Assembly (NCBI RefSeq): GCF_019097855.1 | Contig: NZ_JAHRGL010000021.1 | Coordinates: forward strand, 1-62,333 | Source: Geopseudomonas aromaticivorans | Lineage (GTDB): Bacteria; Pseudomonadota; Gammaproteobacteria; Pseudomonadales; Pseudomonadaceae | Reading direction: 5' to 3' | Length of the DNA stretch: 62,333 bases | Shown: positions 8,570 to 19,114 of the stretch, one piece after another | How the letters are laid out: each line of letters starts with the position of its first letter | Numbering within the stretch: the first letter of the stretch is position 1 | Notes under the pieces: generated by a model | The model's input: only the letters and a program-made list of their open reading frames with translations | Database searches by the model: none | Told to the model about the DNA's origin: nothing | Translations under genes and position numbers: made by a program

Positions 8570-9832
8570 ATGCCTGCTTTCCTTTTGACTCGCAACAGCT
8601 ATCTTGGCGTGCTGGCTGTTGTACTTTGGGCAACCCCCGCCCTCGCTGCGCAGGAAGCCACCCTGACCTTCGAACGCGCTCTGACTCTGGCCGAGCGCAC
8701 AGCCCCTGAAAACCTGTCCCAACAGGCGCAGGTTGCGTCTGCTGACCAAGCGCTGCTGCCGGCAGATGCTCTGCCGGATCCCAAGTTGATCCTTGGCATC
8801 GATAACCTGCCCATTGAGGGCCCGGATCGCTATACCCTGAACCGCGACGTGATGACCATGCGCCGTATTGGCCTCATGCAGGAAGTCCCCAACGGGGACA
8901 AGCGACTGGCCCGTCGACAACTGGCCACCGCCACGCTGACCCGGGCCGAGGCTGAGCAACGCGCCATGGTGCTGGAAACCAAGCGACAAACTGCCCAGAG
9001 CTGGCTCGACGTCCATTACGCCGAGCGCAGCGTGGCGTTGTTCGACCAGCTGGATCAGCAGGTCGCTCTCCTGCGGTCGACCGTGCAGGCAATGATCGCC
9101 GGCAGCTCGGCGCAGGCCGGCGAGCTGCTCCAGGCGGATCAGGAGGCCCTGACCCTGGCGGATCGGCGCGATGAGCTGCGCCGCGACGCAGCGATCGCCA
9201 GAGCCAAACTGCGGCGCTGGATCGGCGATGAAGCTCGCCTGCCGTTAGCCGGCACACCTCCCCCGCTGAGCCTGGACATTCCGGACTTGCCGCATCGATT
9301 GGCCGAACACCCAGAGCTGCACGTCGCCTCCGCGCGGGTCGGCGAAGCCAATGCCGAACTGGCCGAGGCTGTCGCTGAGAAGAAGCCCGACTGGAGCGTC
9401 GAGTTCGCCTACAACAACCGCGACAACCAGTTCGGCGACATGGCGATGTTGCAGTTCACTTTCGACTTGCCGATGTTCGTTGGCAGTCGCCAAGGCCCCC
9501 GGATCAATGCCAAACAGCACAGCGTTGCCCAAATGGAGGCAGAGCAGGAAGCGCTGCTTCGAGCACACCAGGCAGAGCTGGAAAGTGGCATGGCCGAGCT
9601 CGAACAACTGCGCAAGGCGCTGGATCGTACAGAGCGCATCTTCATCCCCCTGGCGAGCAAACGCGCCGACCTGGAACTCACCGCCTACAAAGCGGGGAAC
9701 AGCCAACTGACCACGGTCATCGCCGCACGCCGCGAGCTGATCGAGGCGCAACTTCGCCAAATCGAACAACAGCGCAAGCTGAGCCAGCTCTCCGCAAGCC
9801 TGTATTACGCCTACGTGGAGCCCCTCAAATGA
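8570..9832 (+). CDS. cusC: CusC-like outer membrane efflux channel (TolC family)
   Basis: Outer-membrane channel of a Cu(I)/Ag(I) tripartite efflux pump. The 420-residue product has a signal peptide (LAVVLWATPALAAQ) and the repeated coiled-coil architecture of outer membrane efflux proteins: LTFERALTLAE at the N-terminus, DPKLILGIDNLPI, a long helical middle, and a second repeat with FTFDLPMF and YKAGNSQLTTVIAARRELIEAQLRQ. ATG at 8570 was chosen over upstream starts because GGAGG lies 5 nt before it and the signal peptide then begins correctly. Its stop overlaps the CusB start by 4 bp. A clear paralog lies at 41752-43008. Confidence 0.9.
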   Translation: MPAFLLTRNSYLGVLAVVLWATPALAAQEATLTFERALTLAERTAPENLSQQAQVASADQALLPADALPDPKLILGIDNLPIEGPDRYTLNRDVMTMRRIGLMQEVPNGDKRLARRQLATATLTRAEAEQRAMVLETKRQTAQSWLDVHYAERSVALFDQLDQQVALLRSTVQAMIAGSSAQAGELLQADQEALTLADRRDELRRDAAIARAKLRRWIGDEARLPLAGTPPPLSLDIPDLPHRLAEHPELHVASARVGEANAELAEAVAEKKPDWSVEFAYNNRDNQFGDMAMLQFTFDLPMFVGSRQGPRINAKQHSVAQMEAEQEALLRAHQAELESGMAELEQLRKALDRTERIFIPLASKRADLELTAYKAGNSQLTTVIAARRELIEAQLRQIEQQRKLSQLSASLYYAYVEPLK

Positions 9833-11295
9833 AAATCTCCGTACTCGGATATTCCCTGTTGGCCATAGCCATTGCGGCAGGTAGCGTTGCGGGCGGTTTC
9901 TGGCTAGGGCAACGAAGTGTCAGCCATGGCGACTCGCCCATGACCAATGCCAATCCGAATGATCGCCAGATTCTCTACTGGTACGACCCCATGAAGCCTG
10001 AGCAACGCTTCGACAAACCTGGCAAGTCGCCGTACATGGATATGCCACTGGTGCCGAAGTACGCTGGAGCGGAGCAGGATTCCTCCACACTCAGCGTGCC
10101 GGCGCAAGCCGTGCAGAACCTGGGCATGCGCACCGCAAAGGTGGTCCGCGCGGTGCTGCCAGCCAGCATCGGAGCCGTGGGCTCCTTGGCCTACAACCAG
10201 CGGCAGGTGGCCACGCTGCAGGCCCGCTCGGGCGGATTCGTCGAGCGCGTGTATGGGCATGCCCCCGGCGATGTCCTGCCCGCTGGAACACCTCTGGCAG
10301 ATCTGCTGATACCCGAGTGGTCGGCAGCCCAGTTGGAATTCATCGCGGTACTTGAAAGTGGCGATGCGCGCCTGATCGAGGCGTCTCGGGAACGTCTGCG
10401 TTTGCTGGGCATGCCACTGGGGATGATCGAGCGCGTGCAACGCACGCGCAAACCAAACGCCGTGCACACCGTAACCACTCCCATGACTGGAGAGCTGCAG
10501 TCGCTGGAAGTTCGCGCCGGCATGGTCGTTTCGGCCGGGCAGGATCTAGCCCGTATCAACGGGCTTTCCACTGTCTGGCTGGATGCCGCAATTCCAGAGG
10601 CCCAGGCGGCAACCATTCAAGTCGGGGCGGCAATGAGCGCCAACTTGACCGCCTTTCCTGGCCAACCCCTGCAGGGGCGCGTGATCGCCCTGCTGCCCAG
10701 CGCCGATCTGCAGACCCGCACTCTGACGGTGCGCAGCGAACTGCCCAATCCTGACGGCAAGCTGCGCCCCGGCATGTTCGCCTCGGTACGCCTGAGCAGC
10801 CGGATCGAGCAGCCCACCCTACTGGTTCCCAGTGAAGCGGTCATCCGTACCGGCAAGCGCTCCCTGGTCATGCTGGCCGAGCACGAAGGCCGCTACCAGC
10901 CCATTGAAGTGCAAATCGGCCGCGAGTCGGAGGGCCGTGTGGAGGTGATCTCCGGGCTGTCTGAAGGCCAAGAGATAGTGGTCTCCGGACAGTTCCTGAT
11001 CGACTCCGAAGCAAGCCTGCAGGGGGTGGTGGCGCGAGCCGCTGCAGATATGCCGCCGCCCACGCCGTTGCATGAGTCGGAAGGGGTGATCCGCGGGCTC
11101 GATGGACAAGAGGTCACCTTGGAACACGGGCCGTTCAAGAGCTTGAACATGCCCGGTATGACCATGGCATTTCCCCTGGCAAAACCCGAGGTTGCAGCCG
11201 GACTGAAGGTTGGAGATCGCGTGCGAATTGGCGCCCAACTGACCGATTCGGGGCTGATCATCGAACGACTCAGCAAGCAAGGGGATAGCCAATGA
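9829..11295 (+). CDS. cusB: CusB-like periplasmic adaptor with fused CusF-like domain
   Basis: Membrane-fusion protein that links the CusA pump to the CusC channel and hands over copper. The 488 residues show an N-terminal membrane anchor (residues 5-27), a heavy-metal-binding YHS-like domain with [18 protein letters not shown] then [11 protein letters not shown], the lipoyl/barrel domains ([51 protein letters not shown]), and at about residues 415-485 a complete CusF-like fold with [18 protein letters not shown]. In that domain the copper-capping tryptophan of CusF is replaced by methionine (NMPGM where CusF has KWPPM). ATGA overlaps on both sides couple it to cusC and cusA. E. coli CusB lacks this C-terminal fusion. 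Confidence 0.92.
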   Translation: MKISVLGYSLLAIAIAAGSVAGGFWLGQRSVSHGDSPMTNANPNDRQILYWYDPMKPEQRFDKPGKSPYMDMPLVPKYAGAEQDSSTLSVPAQAVQNLGMRTAKVVRAVLPASIGAVGSLAYNQRQVATLQARSGGFVERVYGHAPGDVLPAGTPLADLLIPEWSAAQLEFIAVLESGDARLIEASRERLRLLGMPLGMIERVQRTRKPNAVHTVTTPMTGELQSLEVRAGMVVSAGQDLARINGLSTVWLDAAIPEAQAATIQVGAAMSANLTAFPGQPLQGRVIALLPSADLQTRTLTVRSELPNPDGKLRPGMFASVRLSSRIEQPTLLVPSEAVIRTGKRSLVMLAEHEGRYQPIEVQIGRESEGRVEVISGLSEGQEIVVSGQFLIDSEASLQGVVARAAADMPPPTPLHESEGVIRGLDGQEVTLEHGPFKSLNMPGMTMAFPLAKPEVAAGLKVGDRVRIGAQLTDSGLIIERLSKQGDSQ

Positions 11296-14200
11296 TCGCG
11301 CGACTGATCCACTGGTCGATCGGCAACCGCTTTCTAGTTCTGTTGGCGACCTTGTTCATTACCGCGTGGGGCATCTGGTCCCTGCGCAGCACACCCCTGG
11401 ATGCACTGCCGGATCTGTCTGACACACAGGTGATCATCCGCACCAGCTTCCCTGGCCAGGCACCACAGATCGTCGAGAATCAGGTGACCTACCCACTAGC
11501 CACAACCATGCTCTCGGTGCCCGGCGCCAAGACAGTGCGCGGCTATTCGTTCTTTGGCGACTCGTTCGTCTACGTGCTGTTCGAAGACGGCACTGATCTC
11601 TACTGGGCACGCTCGCGTGTGCTGGAGTACCTCAACCAGGCCCAGGAGCGGTTACCGGAAGGTGTCACGACGACCCTGGGCCCCGACGCCACCGGGGTGG
11701 GCTGGATCTATCAATATGCTCTGATCGACCGCAGTGGGCAGCATGATCTCTCACAGCTCCGTGCGTTACAGGACTGGTTCCTGAAGTACGAGCTCAAGAG
11801 TTTGCCCAATGTGGCGGAAGTCGCCACGCTTGGCGGAATGGTCAAGCAATACCAGGTTGTCCTCGACCCGCAGAAGCTCGTCGCCTACGGCATTACGCAG
11901 CAAGCCGTCGAGGAAGCCCTGAAGAGCGCCAACCAGGAAACCGGCGGTGCCGTTCTCGAACTGGCCGAGCGCGAATACATGGTGCGGTCCTCGGGCTATC
12001 TGCAGAGCCTGGAGGACTTCCGTAATGTGCCGCTGCGCGCCACCCCCGCTGGGGTGCCCGTTCTGCTCGGTCAGGTTGCCACCATCCAGCTGGGGCCGGA
12101 AATGCGCCGCGGTATCGCCGAACTGGATGGCGAAGGCGAAGTGGTCGGCGGCGTGGTCATTCTGCGCTCTGGCAAAAACGCCCGCGACACCATCCGGGCA
12201 GTGCGAGAGAAACTTGAGGCGCTTAAAGAAAGCTTGCCAGCCGATGTCGAAGTGGTGACGACTTACGACCGCTCCCAGTTGATCGATCGCGCCATCGACA
12301 ATCTCAGCTTCAAACTGCTGGAAGAGTTCGTGGTGGTCGCGCTGGTGTGCCTGATCTTCCTCTGGCACCTGCGCTCGTCCCTGGTGGCGATCATCACGTT
12401 GCCGCTCGGCGTGCTCGTGGCGTTCATCATCATGCGCCACCAAGGTGTGAACGCCAACATCATGTCCTTGGGCGGAATCGCCATCGCGATTGGCGCCATG
12501 GTCGATGCGGCCGTGGTGATGATCGAAAACGCTCACAAGCACATCGAGGCCTGGAAGGAGCGCTACCCAAACGAGCCCCTGCAGGGCGACCAGCACTGGC
12601 GGGTGATCGGTGAAGCCGCCGCCGAAGTCGGCCCGGCGCTGTTCTTCAGCCTGCTGATCATCACCCTGTCTTTTCTCCCCGTATTCACCCTGGAAGCCCA
12701 GGAAGGCCGCTTGTTTGGCCCCCTGGCCTTTACCAAGACCTATGCCATGGCGGCTGCCGCCGGCTTGTCGGTCACTCTGGTTCCGGTACTGATGGGCTAC
12801 TGGATTCGCGGGCGGATTCCCAGCGAGCAGCAGAACCCGTTGAACCGCTGGCTGATCGCGGCCTATCGACCCGTACTGGAGGCGGTACTGGCCTGGCCGA
12901 AAGCCACCCTGGCTTTGGCTTTGTTGGTCTTCCTGTCCAGCCTCTGGCCGTTGAGCCGCTTGGGAGGGGAGTTCTTGCCACAAATGGATGAAGGCGACCT
13001 GTTGTATATGCCATCGGCGCTTCCCGGCTTGCCGGCGAGCAAGGCGACGCAGCTCCTGCAGCAAACCAACCGCATGATTCACAAGGTGCCCGAGGTCGCG
13101 CGGGTCTTCGGCAAAGCTGGACGCGCGGAAAGCGCCACCGACCCCGCGCCCTTGGAGATGTTCGAAACCACGATCCAGTTCAAGCCTCGCGACCAATGGC
13201 GTCCAGGCATGACTGCGGAGAAACTGGTGGAGGAGCTGGATCGTGCAGTGAAAGTCCCCGGCCTCTCGAACATCTGGGTGCCACCGATCCGCAACCGTAT
13301 CGACATGCTTGCCACCGGGATCAAGAGTCCGATCGGCGTGAAGGTTTCAGGGACTTCCCTGGATGAAATCGAGCGGGTCAGCCAGGAAATCGAAACCGTA
13401 GCCAAGCAGGTACCCGGCGTCAGCTCGGCCCTGGCGGAACGGCTGACCGGCGGGCGCTACATCGACATCCAGATCGATCGCCTCGCCGCGGCGCGCTACG
13501 GAATGAGCATCGCCGAGGTGCAGGCCGTGGTGTCAGGCGCCATCGGCGGCAGCAACATCGGCGAAACCGTCGAGGGCTTGGCACGCTTCCCGATCAACCT
13601 GCGCTACCCGCGCGAATGGCGAGACAGTCCCGAGGCGCTGCGGCTATTACCGATTCTCACCGCCGCTGGGCAGCAGATCACACTGGGAATGGTGGCCAGC
13701 ATCCGCCTGAGCGAGGGGCCACCGATGCTGCGTAGCGAGAACGGTCGCCTTTCTGGATGGGTGTACGTCGATGTCCGTGGGCGGGACCTGGCGTCGACGG
13801 TACGCGAGCTGCAACAGCGGGTTGGCGAAACCGTGAAGCCGGGGGCAGGCATGACGGTGTCCTACTCCGGGCAGTTCGAATACCTGGAGCGCGCCAACGC
13901 TCGGCTGGCATGGGTGGTCCCGGCCACACTACTGATCATCTTCGTGTTGCTTTACCTCACCTTCAACCGCCTCAGCGAAGCGTTGCTGATCATGGTCACC
14001 TTGCCCTTTGCGCTGTCCGGGGGCATCTGGCTGCTCTATTGGTTCGGCTTCAACCTGTCGATCGCCACAGGGGTCGGCTTCATTGCTCTGGCAGGGGTGT
14101 CCGCGGAGTTCGGGGTGATCATGTTGATCTACCTCAGAAACGCTTGGCACGCTCGAATCGCCACCGGCCGCGACGACAACCCCGCCTTGCTTGAGGCGAT

Positions 14201-14414
14201 CCGTGAAGGCGCAGTGTTGCGTGTCAGACCGAAGGTCATGACGGTCGCCGTGATCATTGCCGGCCTCGTGCCTATCCTGTGGGGCAGTGGCGCTGGCTCA
14301 GAAGTGATGAAACGGATCGCCGCACCCATGGTCGGAGGCATGATTACCGCTCCCTTGCTCTCCATGCTGGTCTTGCCGGCAGCGTATTGGCTGATGCGGC
14401 GCAAAGCGCCGTGA
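11292..14414 (+). CDS. cusA: CusA-like heavy-metal RND efflux pump
   Basis: Proton-driven inner-membrane pump of the HME-RND family that exports Cu(I)/Ag(I). Length 1040 residues (E. coli CusA 1047). Seen are the N-terminal [15 protein letters not shown], the transmembrane-4 motif [20 protein letters not shown] with its proton-relay Asp, and Met residues at the three places used for copper in E. coli Cus[12 protein letters not shown] (about residue 566), [11 protein letters not shown] (about 622) and [14 protein letters not shown] (about 670). The C-terminal RVRPKAMT-like block ([15 protein letters not shown]) is typical. Starts inside the cusB stop (ATGA). The similar pump at 44483-47656 is a divergent second copy. 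Confidence 0.95.
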   Translation: MIARLIHWSIGNRFLVLLATLFITAWGIWSLRSTPLDALPDLSDTQVIIRTSFPGQAPQIVENQVTYPLATTMLSVPGAKTVRGYSFFGDSFVYVLFEDGTDLYWARSRVLEYLNQAQERLPEGVTTTLGPDATGVGWIYQYALIDRSGQHDLSQLRALQDWFLKYELKSLPNVAEVATLGGMVKQYQVVLDPQKLVAYGITQQAVEEALKSANQETGGAVLELAEREYMVRSSGYLQSLEDFRNVPLRATPAGVPVLLGQVATIQLGPEMRRGIAELDGEGEVVGGVVILRSGKNARDTIRAVREKLEALKESLPADVEVVTTYDRSQLIDRAIDNLSFKLLEEFVVVALVCLIFLWHLRSSLVAIITLPLGVLVAFIIMRHQGVNANIMSLGGIAIAIGAMVDAAVVMIENAHKHIEAWKERYPNEPLQGDQHWRVIGEAAAEVGPALFFSLLIITLSFLPVFTLEAQEGRLFGPLAFTKTYAMAAAAGLSVTLVPVLMGYWIRGRIPSEQQNPLNRWLIAAYRPVLEAVLAWPKATLALALLVFLSSLWPLSRLGGEFLPQMDEGDLLYMPSALPGLPASKATQLLQQTNRMIHKVPEVARVFGKAGRAESATDPAPLEMFETTIQFKPRDQWRPGMTAEKLVEELDRAVKVPGLSNIWVPPIRNRIDMLATGIKSPIGVKVSGTSLDEIERVSQEIETVAKQVPGVSSALAERLTGGRYIDIQIDRLAAARYGMSIAEVQAVVSGAIGGSNIGETVEGLARFPINLRYPREWRDSPEALRLLPILTAAGQQITLGMVASIRLSEGPPMLRSENGRLSGWVYVDVRGRDLASTVRELQQRVGETVKPGAGMTVSYSGQFEYLERANARLAWVVPATLLIIFVLLYLTFNRLSEALLIMVTLPFALSGGIWLLYWFGFNLSIATGVGFIALAGVSAEFGVIMLIYLRNAWHARIATGRDDNPALLEAIREGAVLRVRPKVMTVAVIIAGLVPILWGSGAGSEVMKRIAAPMVGGMITAPLLSMLVLPAAYWLMRRKAP

Positions 14415-14545
14415 TCGATGGCAAGCGGCAGAACCCAGGATCGGCTCAAGGCGGCCTGGCCAGGAGAGCGATCGCCTTGAGCAACACCGATTGCAGACAA
14501 CACGGTCTTATCCAGTCAACCATCGAGCCAAGAAGGAAACTTGCA

Positions 14546-14905
14546 ATGAAGTACGCACTCACTACCACTCTGGCCCTTGCCTTCAGTCAGATCGCTCTGG
14601 CGGCAGACAGCCAGGAGATGCCCATGGGCCAGATGCCGATGGAACAACCCATGAAAATGGAGCAAAAAGACAGCTCTACCCCGACAGCCAAGGCCAGCGG
14701 GACGATCAAGGCTATCGACACAGCCAAAGGGATCGTCACCCTAGCCCACGGTCCGGTCCCCAGCCTGAAATGGCCTCCTATGACTATGGGCTTCCAAGCC
14801 AAACCCGAGCAGCTGCAAGGGTTGAAAGTCGGCGACAAGGTAGACTTTGAATTCCGTAGTCAGGATATGGCGGCCATTATTGTTTCAATCCAGAAATCAA
14901 AGTAA
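14546..14905 (+). CDS. cusF: CusF-like periplasmic copper chaperone
   Basis: Small periplasmic Cu(I)/Ag(I)-binding protein that feeds the Cus pump. 119 residues: signal peptide to LALAFSQIALAA, a Met-rich linker (EMPMGQMPMEQPMKMEQ) and the CusF beta-barrel from about residue 50. The four copper ligands are all present: His in LAHGPVPS and Trp-Met-Met in [13 protein letters not shown] at 14546 follows AGAAGGA. It lies 131 bp after cusA, a wider gap than in the rest of the operon, so it may have extra control. A second copy (47653-48012) overlaps its own cusA by 4 bp. Confidence 0.92.
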   Translation: MKYALTTTLALAFSQIALAADSQEMPMGQMPMEQPMKMEQKDSSTPTAKASGTIKAIDTAKGIVTLAHGPVPSLKWPPMTMGFQAKPEQLQGLKVGDKVDFEFRSQDMAAIIVSIQKSK

Positions 14906-14950
14906 ACCGGACCTATTAGTGCCACTCAGCGCCCCAGTCAGGCTGCTATC

Positions 14951-16300
14951 TCAAGTCAATTGCCGGGCTAGAGACTCTATGGGGCGTAAACCCTGACCAA
15001 ACCGAGCGATGGCCTCACGATGCGTGCGTAGCTCGCTGTAGGGTAGATAGCGTGGGGCCAGCCGGCCAATGCGACGGAACGCCGGTCGGCGCAACTGGTC
15101 TCTGACCTCACCTTCGCGCTCGTCAGGGGCGACCAGAAAGTAACTGGCCTCTTCATGTTCAGGTGCTGCAAGTGCAAGATCCAGCATCCTGACAATCCCT
15201 GAATAGATACTGGTGCTGTGCTCAACCTCGAATGCTGCCGAAACGCGGCCAGAATCGGCATGAAGCCATAGAACATCGATCAGCCGCACCGTATCCGCCG
15301 CACCCACTGCGCCTGGCAGGCTATCCAGACAACCATCCGAAAGCCGTCCGTTGGCGTAGGGACGGGAACGGTCATTGGAAGCAATCCATACGTTGAAGCC
15401 GAGAGCTTTGCCCAGATCACGCAGCCACCCCTGAATCTGGGTATGGGTCTCATCACTCTCCTGAGCTCGGGCCAGGGCCTTGAGCGCCTTGGCTGACTCC
15501 TCACGGATACGATCGAGCTCCGCCCGCCACAGCGCAAGCGACTCAGCAGAATTTTCTGCCGGCGGCAAGGAATAGCGCTCGCTACCTATATCGAACAACA
15601 ATCCCCCAATAGCACCCAAGTCATTAGAGAGCAGGTCTCGACTCTCGCGGTTAAGCGCAAGGATGCCTTGACGCATCGCCAGATATTGTTGCCAGCTACC
15701 AAGCTTGACAGCAGCACCGGTCAAACGGTTGTAACCCTTGACTATCGCGGTATTGAATGGCGGGATCAGTGTCGGGTGGAGGAAGTACAAGAGGTTGGCC
15801 GCAGCAGGGCCGAGTCCTTTGATTGCCTGCGAGTCCAGCGTCCGGATTGCCTGAACCAACATCTCCTCATTAATGCAGCAGGCGCAATGATCGAGGAACC
15901 GCCCAAAAGCACGCTGGTTATCCCGATTTTCATAGATGTCCGGGATGCGAAGCTTGGGCTTCCACAAAAAGGCATGATCGGCCCCCTTGAAGATCTGACG
16001 TTGCTCAGCAATGGAGCCCACCACGGTTTCCAAAGACGACTGCTTGTATTGATTGCCAAAGGTGCCAGCCTCAATCTCAGCGACCACAGCCTCCAGGCCC
16101 CGCCTGATGGAGCGGAAGTTCTTGATCCGCTCTGGCCACAGAAACCAGCTCTGATAGGTGCCTCCCGCGTCGGCACGCCACTGCTCAATCAAAACCCGCA
16201 TCTTTGCGGACGACACACCGTGCTCTGCCATGAGGAAATCCTGAAAGTCTGCAAACCGAACCTGGTCAGCCCCTTGCTGGCCATTCAGCATATGATACAC
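14951..16300 (-). CDS. Unknown protein, possible HhH plus PD-(D/E)xK nuclease
   Basis: A 449-residue cytoplasmic protein, not related to metal genes, inserted between cusF and the cop genes and facing the other way. About residues 155-190 hold [17 protein letters not shown] followed by [14 protein letters not shown], which looks like a helix-hairpin-helix DNA-binding element of the DNA-glycosylase type. A charged helix ([20 protein letters not shown]) links to a C-terminal domain with an Asp ([11 protein letters not shown]), then [21 protein letters not shown], which resembles the catalytic D...ExE/ExK strand order of restriction-endonuclease-like folds. I do not recognise the family by name. 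Start uncertain: GTG at 16300 or ATG at 16291, neither with a strong ribosome site. The gene is less GC-rich than the cus genes, consistent with separate acquisition. Nuclease or defence role is inference. Confidence 0.55.
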   Translation of the reverse strand: MYHMLNGQQGADQVRFADFQDFLMAEHGVSSAKMRVLIEQWRADAGGTYQSWFLWPERIKNFRSIRRGLEAVVAEIEAGTFGNQYKQSSLETVVGSIAEQRQIFKGADHAFLWKPKLRIPDIYENRDNQRAFGRFLDHCACCINEEMLVQAIRTLDSQAIKGLGPAAANLLYFLHPTLIPPFNTAIVKGYNRLTGAAVKLGSWQQYLAMRQGILALNRESRDLLSNDLGAIGGLLFDIGSERYSLPPAENSAESLALWRAELDRIREESAKALKALARAQESDETHTQIQGWLRDLGKALGFNVWIASNDRSRPYANGRLSDGCLDSLPGAVGAADTVRLIDVLWLHADSGRVSAAFEVEHSTSIYSGIVRMLDLALAAPEHEEASYFLVAPDEREGEVRDQLRRPAFRRIGRLAPRYLPYSELRTHREAIARFGQGLRPIESLARQLT

Positions 16301-16602
16301 GTAGAAACAATCAACCTCTCAGCGTCAGCCCGCCTCATGAAATTGTGAAGAACATGGTCAGCCTGCATCGCTGGCAGTGACGCGGACCACGCATGTTATT
16401 CAACTGTCGATCCGAGGAAAATTATCCGCCGCAGCTGAATACCGCCCAATACTACATTTCCTTTTATGATCAACCATCCCAGACAACAACCTTGCCAACC
16501 AAGCCCCACCAACAAAATTACCGTTATTTAATTTTCCGGTCATGCTTGTGACAGCATCCATGCGGCACAATTAACTCCGTGCTCACCACGAGGAAAAATC
16601 AA
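16301..16602. other. AT-rich intergenic region
   Basis: About 300 bp between the divergent unknown gene and the DUF2790 gene. It is distinctly AT-rich, should hold both promoters, and contains no cop box or clear repeat that I can see. Confidence 0.5.
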
Positions 16603-16935
16603 ATGAAACATATAAAATTGGCCATGATTATAGCCGCAACGATGGCAATGCCATTCGCCATGGCGAGCGATCTTGCCGACAAGGAGTCGGACCGGATCCT
16701 GCATAAATATCAGGCACTGGTTCAGAAGTATGCGGAGGACCAGGGAAAGCCTGCTCCGCAAGTAATAAAATACAAATACGGAATGGAAATGGACATCACC
16801 AAGGTTGTCAGCGTAAGCCGTCCAGCCGAGGTCTGTCGTGTCGTTCCGGCAAGAATCACCTACGAAGACCCACAGGGCTCCTTGAACACGATTGAGTATC
16901 TAGTCATGGGCACGGGCTGCAGGAACGACGGCTGA
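16603..16935 (+). CDS. DUF2790 family periplasmic protein
   Basis: A 110-residue exported protein: signal peptide to MPFAMAS, then a small domain with YKYGMEMDITKVVSV, CRVVPARITYEDPQG and a C-terminal GTGC. The two cysteines could form a disulfide. The pattern matches DUF2790, a small family nearly restricted to Pseudomonas, whose members are often induced by copper but have no known function. A paralog lies at 30995-31321 (YRYGMELDVARVISV, CGVIPARMTFLD, GGGC). ATG at 16603 follows GAGGA. It shares a strong hairpin downstream with tatA on the other strand. Confidence 0.8.
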   Translation: MKHIKLAMIIAATMAMPFAMASDLADKESDRILHKYQALVQKYAEDQGKPAPQVIKYKYGMEMDITKVVSVSRPAEVCRVVPARITYEDPQGSLNTIEYLVMGTGCRNDG

Positions 16936-16972
16936 GTTTTATCTACCGAATTCTTTTGGTAATTAGCAAAAA

Positions 16973-17000
16973 AGAGCGGGGCAAATAGCTGCCCCGCTCT
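16973..17000 (-). terminator. Intrinsic terminator for tatA, between convergent genes
   Basis: Perfect 11-bp stem (AGAGCGGGGCA / TGCCCCGCTCT) with a 6-nt loop. Read on the minus strand it is followed by a run of T, the correct form for ending the tatA transcript that stops at 17014. It may also help end the plus-strand DUF2790 transcript. Confidence 0.88.
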
Positions 17001-17013
17001 CAAGTTAAAACCT

Positions 17014-17232
17014 CTAGATTTTTTTGACATCCAGGAACTTCTGGCCATCTGCCTCTGTTGAGGGGCATGTGCCACTGGGATTGTCTTTCCCCTCCTCAAG
17101 CGAGCTCCGAAAAGATCGAATGGCTCCGCCAAGATCCCCTCCCAAGGTTCTTAGGCGCTTCGTTCCAAAAAGCATTACCACAATCACTAGAATAATCAGC
17201 AACTGCCAAATACTGATTCCACCAAAACCCAT
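17014..17232 (-). CDS. tatA: TatA-type Sec-independent translocase subunit
   Basis: Pore-forming subunit of the twin-arginine pathway, which exports folded proteins. 72 residues with the standard layout: N-terminal transmembrane helix ([18 protein letters not shown]), the hinge [14 protein letters not shown] and an amphipathic helix ([12 protein letters not shown]), then a variable tail. No tatB or tatC accompanies it, so it must work with the host TatBC. It lies beside the copA operon, whose CopA carries a twin-arginine signal, so an island-borne extra TatA may raise capacity for that substrate; this is inference. It has its own terminator. Confidence 0.9.
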   Translation of the reverse strand: MGFGGISIWQLLIILVIVVMLFGTKRLRTLGGDLGGAIRSFRSSLEEGKDNPSGTCPSTEADGQKFLDVKKI

Positions 17233-17313
17233 CGCTGAAACCTCATTATTGACGGACTCTCACATACCTCATAGGAACGCCAAGGCAGATCCAGCGGTTA
17301 CTGGATCTGGCGA

Positions 17314-18051
17314 CTAGTGTCCATGGACGTGCTCTTTCCCATCGGCGTGGGTATGGACCATTGGCGGAGGCATGGCGGCGGAAGAGCTGCTTGCATCCTC
17401 TGAGCCATGATGAGGAGCAGTCATTTCTCCAACATGATGCCCCTCCTGGCTTACCTCATGATGCCCTTGGGCGCCGGTATCCTGAGCGTTATGCTGCCCT
17501 TCATGATCGTGCATTATGGTTTCGCCACCGCCATGCTGGTGACCGGCGCTGCTCGCCACCAATGCTTGGTATTCCTGCGCATCAAGCTTCGGCAACTGTT
17601 CCAGGAAGGCCACCATTCCCCATATATACTCATCGCCCATGCTCTTGCCCCAGGCAGGCATGCCCGAAGCCTTGATCCCATGCTTGATGATCCAGAATGT
17701 GGCTGCGGGGTTGCCATTAGCTCCCACCTTACTCAAGTCGGGTGGAGCTGGATAAAGGCTCTGGCTGAGTTCGGTTTCACTCACCCCGGGCGCTAGGTGG
17801 CAACCGATACACATCGAGTTGTAGTTACCGGCGCCTGATCGAATCATCTTTTCATCGGCGAGATTGGGAACCTCGACATCCCTGGCTCGCACAGCAATCG
17901 AACGCTCGCGCGCAGTGTTCAGCAGCGCATGTATTGCTGGGAAATGCGGGTCATCAGCCCCCACGTTGATCACGCCGGAATACACGACGCCGGCACCAAC
18001 TACTGCTGCAGCAAGGCTGGCCAGCGTCAGGGTTTTTATAGTTCTTTTCAT
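17314..18051 (-). CDS. Cytochrome c with His-rich C-terminal tail
   Basis: Periplasmic c-type cytochrome, 245 residues. Seen are an N-terminal signal/anchor (TLASLAAAVVGAGVVYSGV), one heme site CIGCH near residue 79, and a likely axial methionine in KASGMPAWG. After residue about 170 the protein continues as a low-complexity tail full of His (AGHQHGGG, HHEVSQEGHHVG, HTHADGKEHVHGH), unusual for the family and suited to metal binding. ATG at 18051 was chosen since it begins 13 bp after the copB stop and gives the signal peptide directly. As the last gene of copA-copB operon it might pass electrons to or from CopA or oxidise/reduce periplasmic copper; no direct evidence. Confidence 0.85.
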   Translation of the reverse strand: MKRTIKTLTLASLAAAVVGAGVVYSGVINVGADDPHFPAIHALLNTARERSIAVRARDVEVPNLADEKMIRSGAGNYNSMCIGCHLAPGVSETELSQSLYPAPPDLSKVGANGNPAATFWIIKHGIKASGMPAWGKSMGDEYIWGMVAFLEQLPKLDAQEYQALVASSAGHQHGGGETIMHDHEGQHNAQDTGAQGHHEVSQEGHHVGEMTAPHHGSEDASSSSAAMPPPMVHTHADGKEHVHGH

Positions 18052-18064
18052 TTCATTTGATCTC

Positions 18065-19114
18065 TCAGAACCAGATTCGGACACCAGCCACCAAACGCGC
18101 CTCGCTGACATCCTCGTCCTCGTCGCGCAGCAGGTCGGCGGTGTTGCCGTAGGCGCGGGTCCAGTTCACCCCAATGTATGGAGCAAATTCGCGGCGAATC
18201 TCGTAGCGCAGGCGCAGGCCAAGCTGGGTGTCGCTGAGGCCCGAGCCGACGCCGCGCTCCTCATCATTGCGGCCGAACAGATTGACTTCAGCGACTGGCT
18301 GCAGGATGAGGCGGTTGGTCAGCAGGATGTCGTACTCGGCACTCAGGCGTGCAGCACTCTGCCCCCCTTCACCCAGGAAGGCGGTCGCCTCGGTTTCCAA
18401 CCCATACAGCGGCATGCCCTGCACGCCGAAGGCGGCCCAGGTCTGCGGCGAACCCGGCTTGAAGTCCTGCCGTACCCCGGCCACGGTTTCCCACCAAGGA
18501 CCAATGGCGTGGCTCCACAGCAGCTGCAGTTCGGCCTCTTCAGTGTGACCATTGAGGCGCTCGCCTTCGGAGCGGAAGGCGAGGCGGTCGATATTGCCGC
18601 CGACCCAACCACTCAGATCCCAGCTCAGCGCGCTGCCGTCGTCGGCATCCTGCCACTCCAACTGATCGGCGAGAAACAGGTAGTTGATCCCGTCCTTGTG
18701 CATGGCGTGTGGTGGCAACGGCGGAAAGGCTGCGGCGCGGTCAGCGTCAGTCAGCGGTGGCACCGGAGCGCCCTGGTACCGACGCTGAGGCTGACTTGCC
18801 TGGCTCGTCGGCCGCATCTCCATGTGCTGCTGATGCATTTGCATCATCTGCTCATGGCTCATCTGGCCACCATGCATCTGCTGCATCATCTGGCCATGGT
18901 CCATGCTGCCGTGATTCATCATCGGCATGCCTTGCTCCGATGTGGCAGCCTTTTGAGGTTCGGCTTGTGGATTTTGTGCACTAGGTTGGCCGTTCGACGG
19001 CGAAGCGCTTCCGCCATGACCAGCGTGAGCCGAGTGGTCCTCGACCTCGACCGCTTGAGCGGCACCGATCATCCCAAGACTCAGGGCGAATACGAGGGGA
19101 AACTTATTGCCCAT
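18065..19114 (-). CDS. copB: CopB/PcoB outer membrane copper resistance protein
   Basis: Outer-membrane beta-barrel protein that works with CopA in periplasmic copper resistance. 349 residues: signal peptide ending AAQAVEVE, a Met/His-rich N-terminal region ([27 protein letters not shown]) and then the conserved CopB barrel beginning about residue 130 ([37 protein letters not shown]) and ending in an aromatic residue (VAGVRIWF), as outer-membrane proteins do. ATG at 19114 follows AAGGA; its start overlaps the end of the Met/His-rich gene by 11 bp. Confidence 0.93.
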   Translation of the reverse strand: MGNKFPLVFALSLGMIGAAQAVEVEDHSAHAGHGGSASPSNGQPSAQNPQAEPQKAATSEQGMPMMNHGSMDHGQMMQQMHGGQMSHEQMMQMHQQHMEMRPTSQASQPQRRYQGAPVPPLTDADRAAAFPPLPPHAMHKDGINYLFLADQLEWQDADDGSALSWDLSGWVGGNIDRLAFRSEGERLNGHTEEAELQLLWSHAIGPWWETVAGVRQDFKPGSPQTWAAFGVQGMPLYGLETEATAFLGEGGQSAARLSAEYDILLTNRLILQPVAEVNLFGRNDEERGVGSGLSDTQLGLRLRYEIRREFAPYIGVNWTRAYGNTADLLRDEDEDVSEARLVAGVRIWF

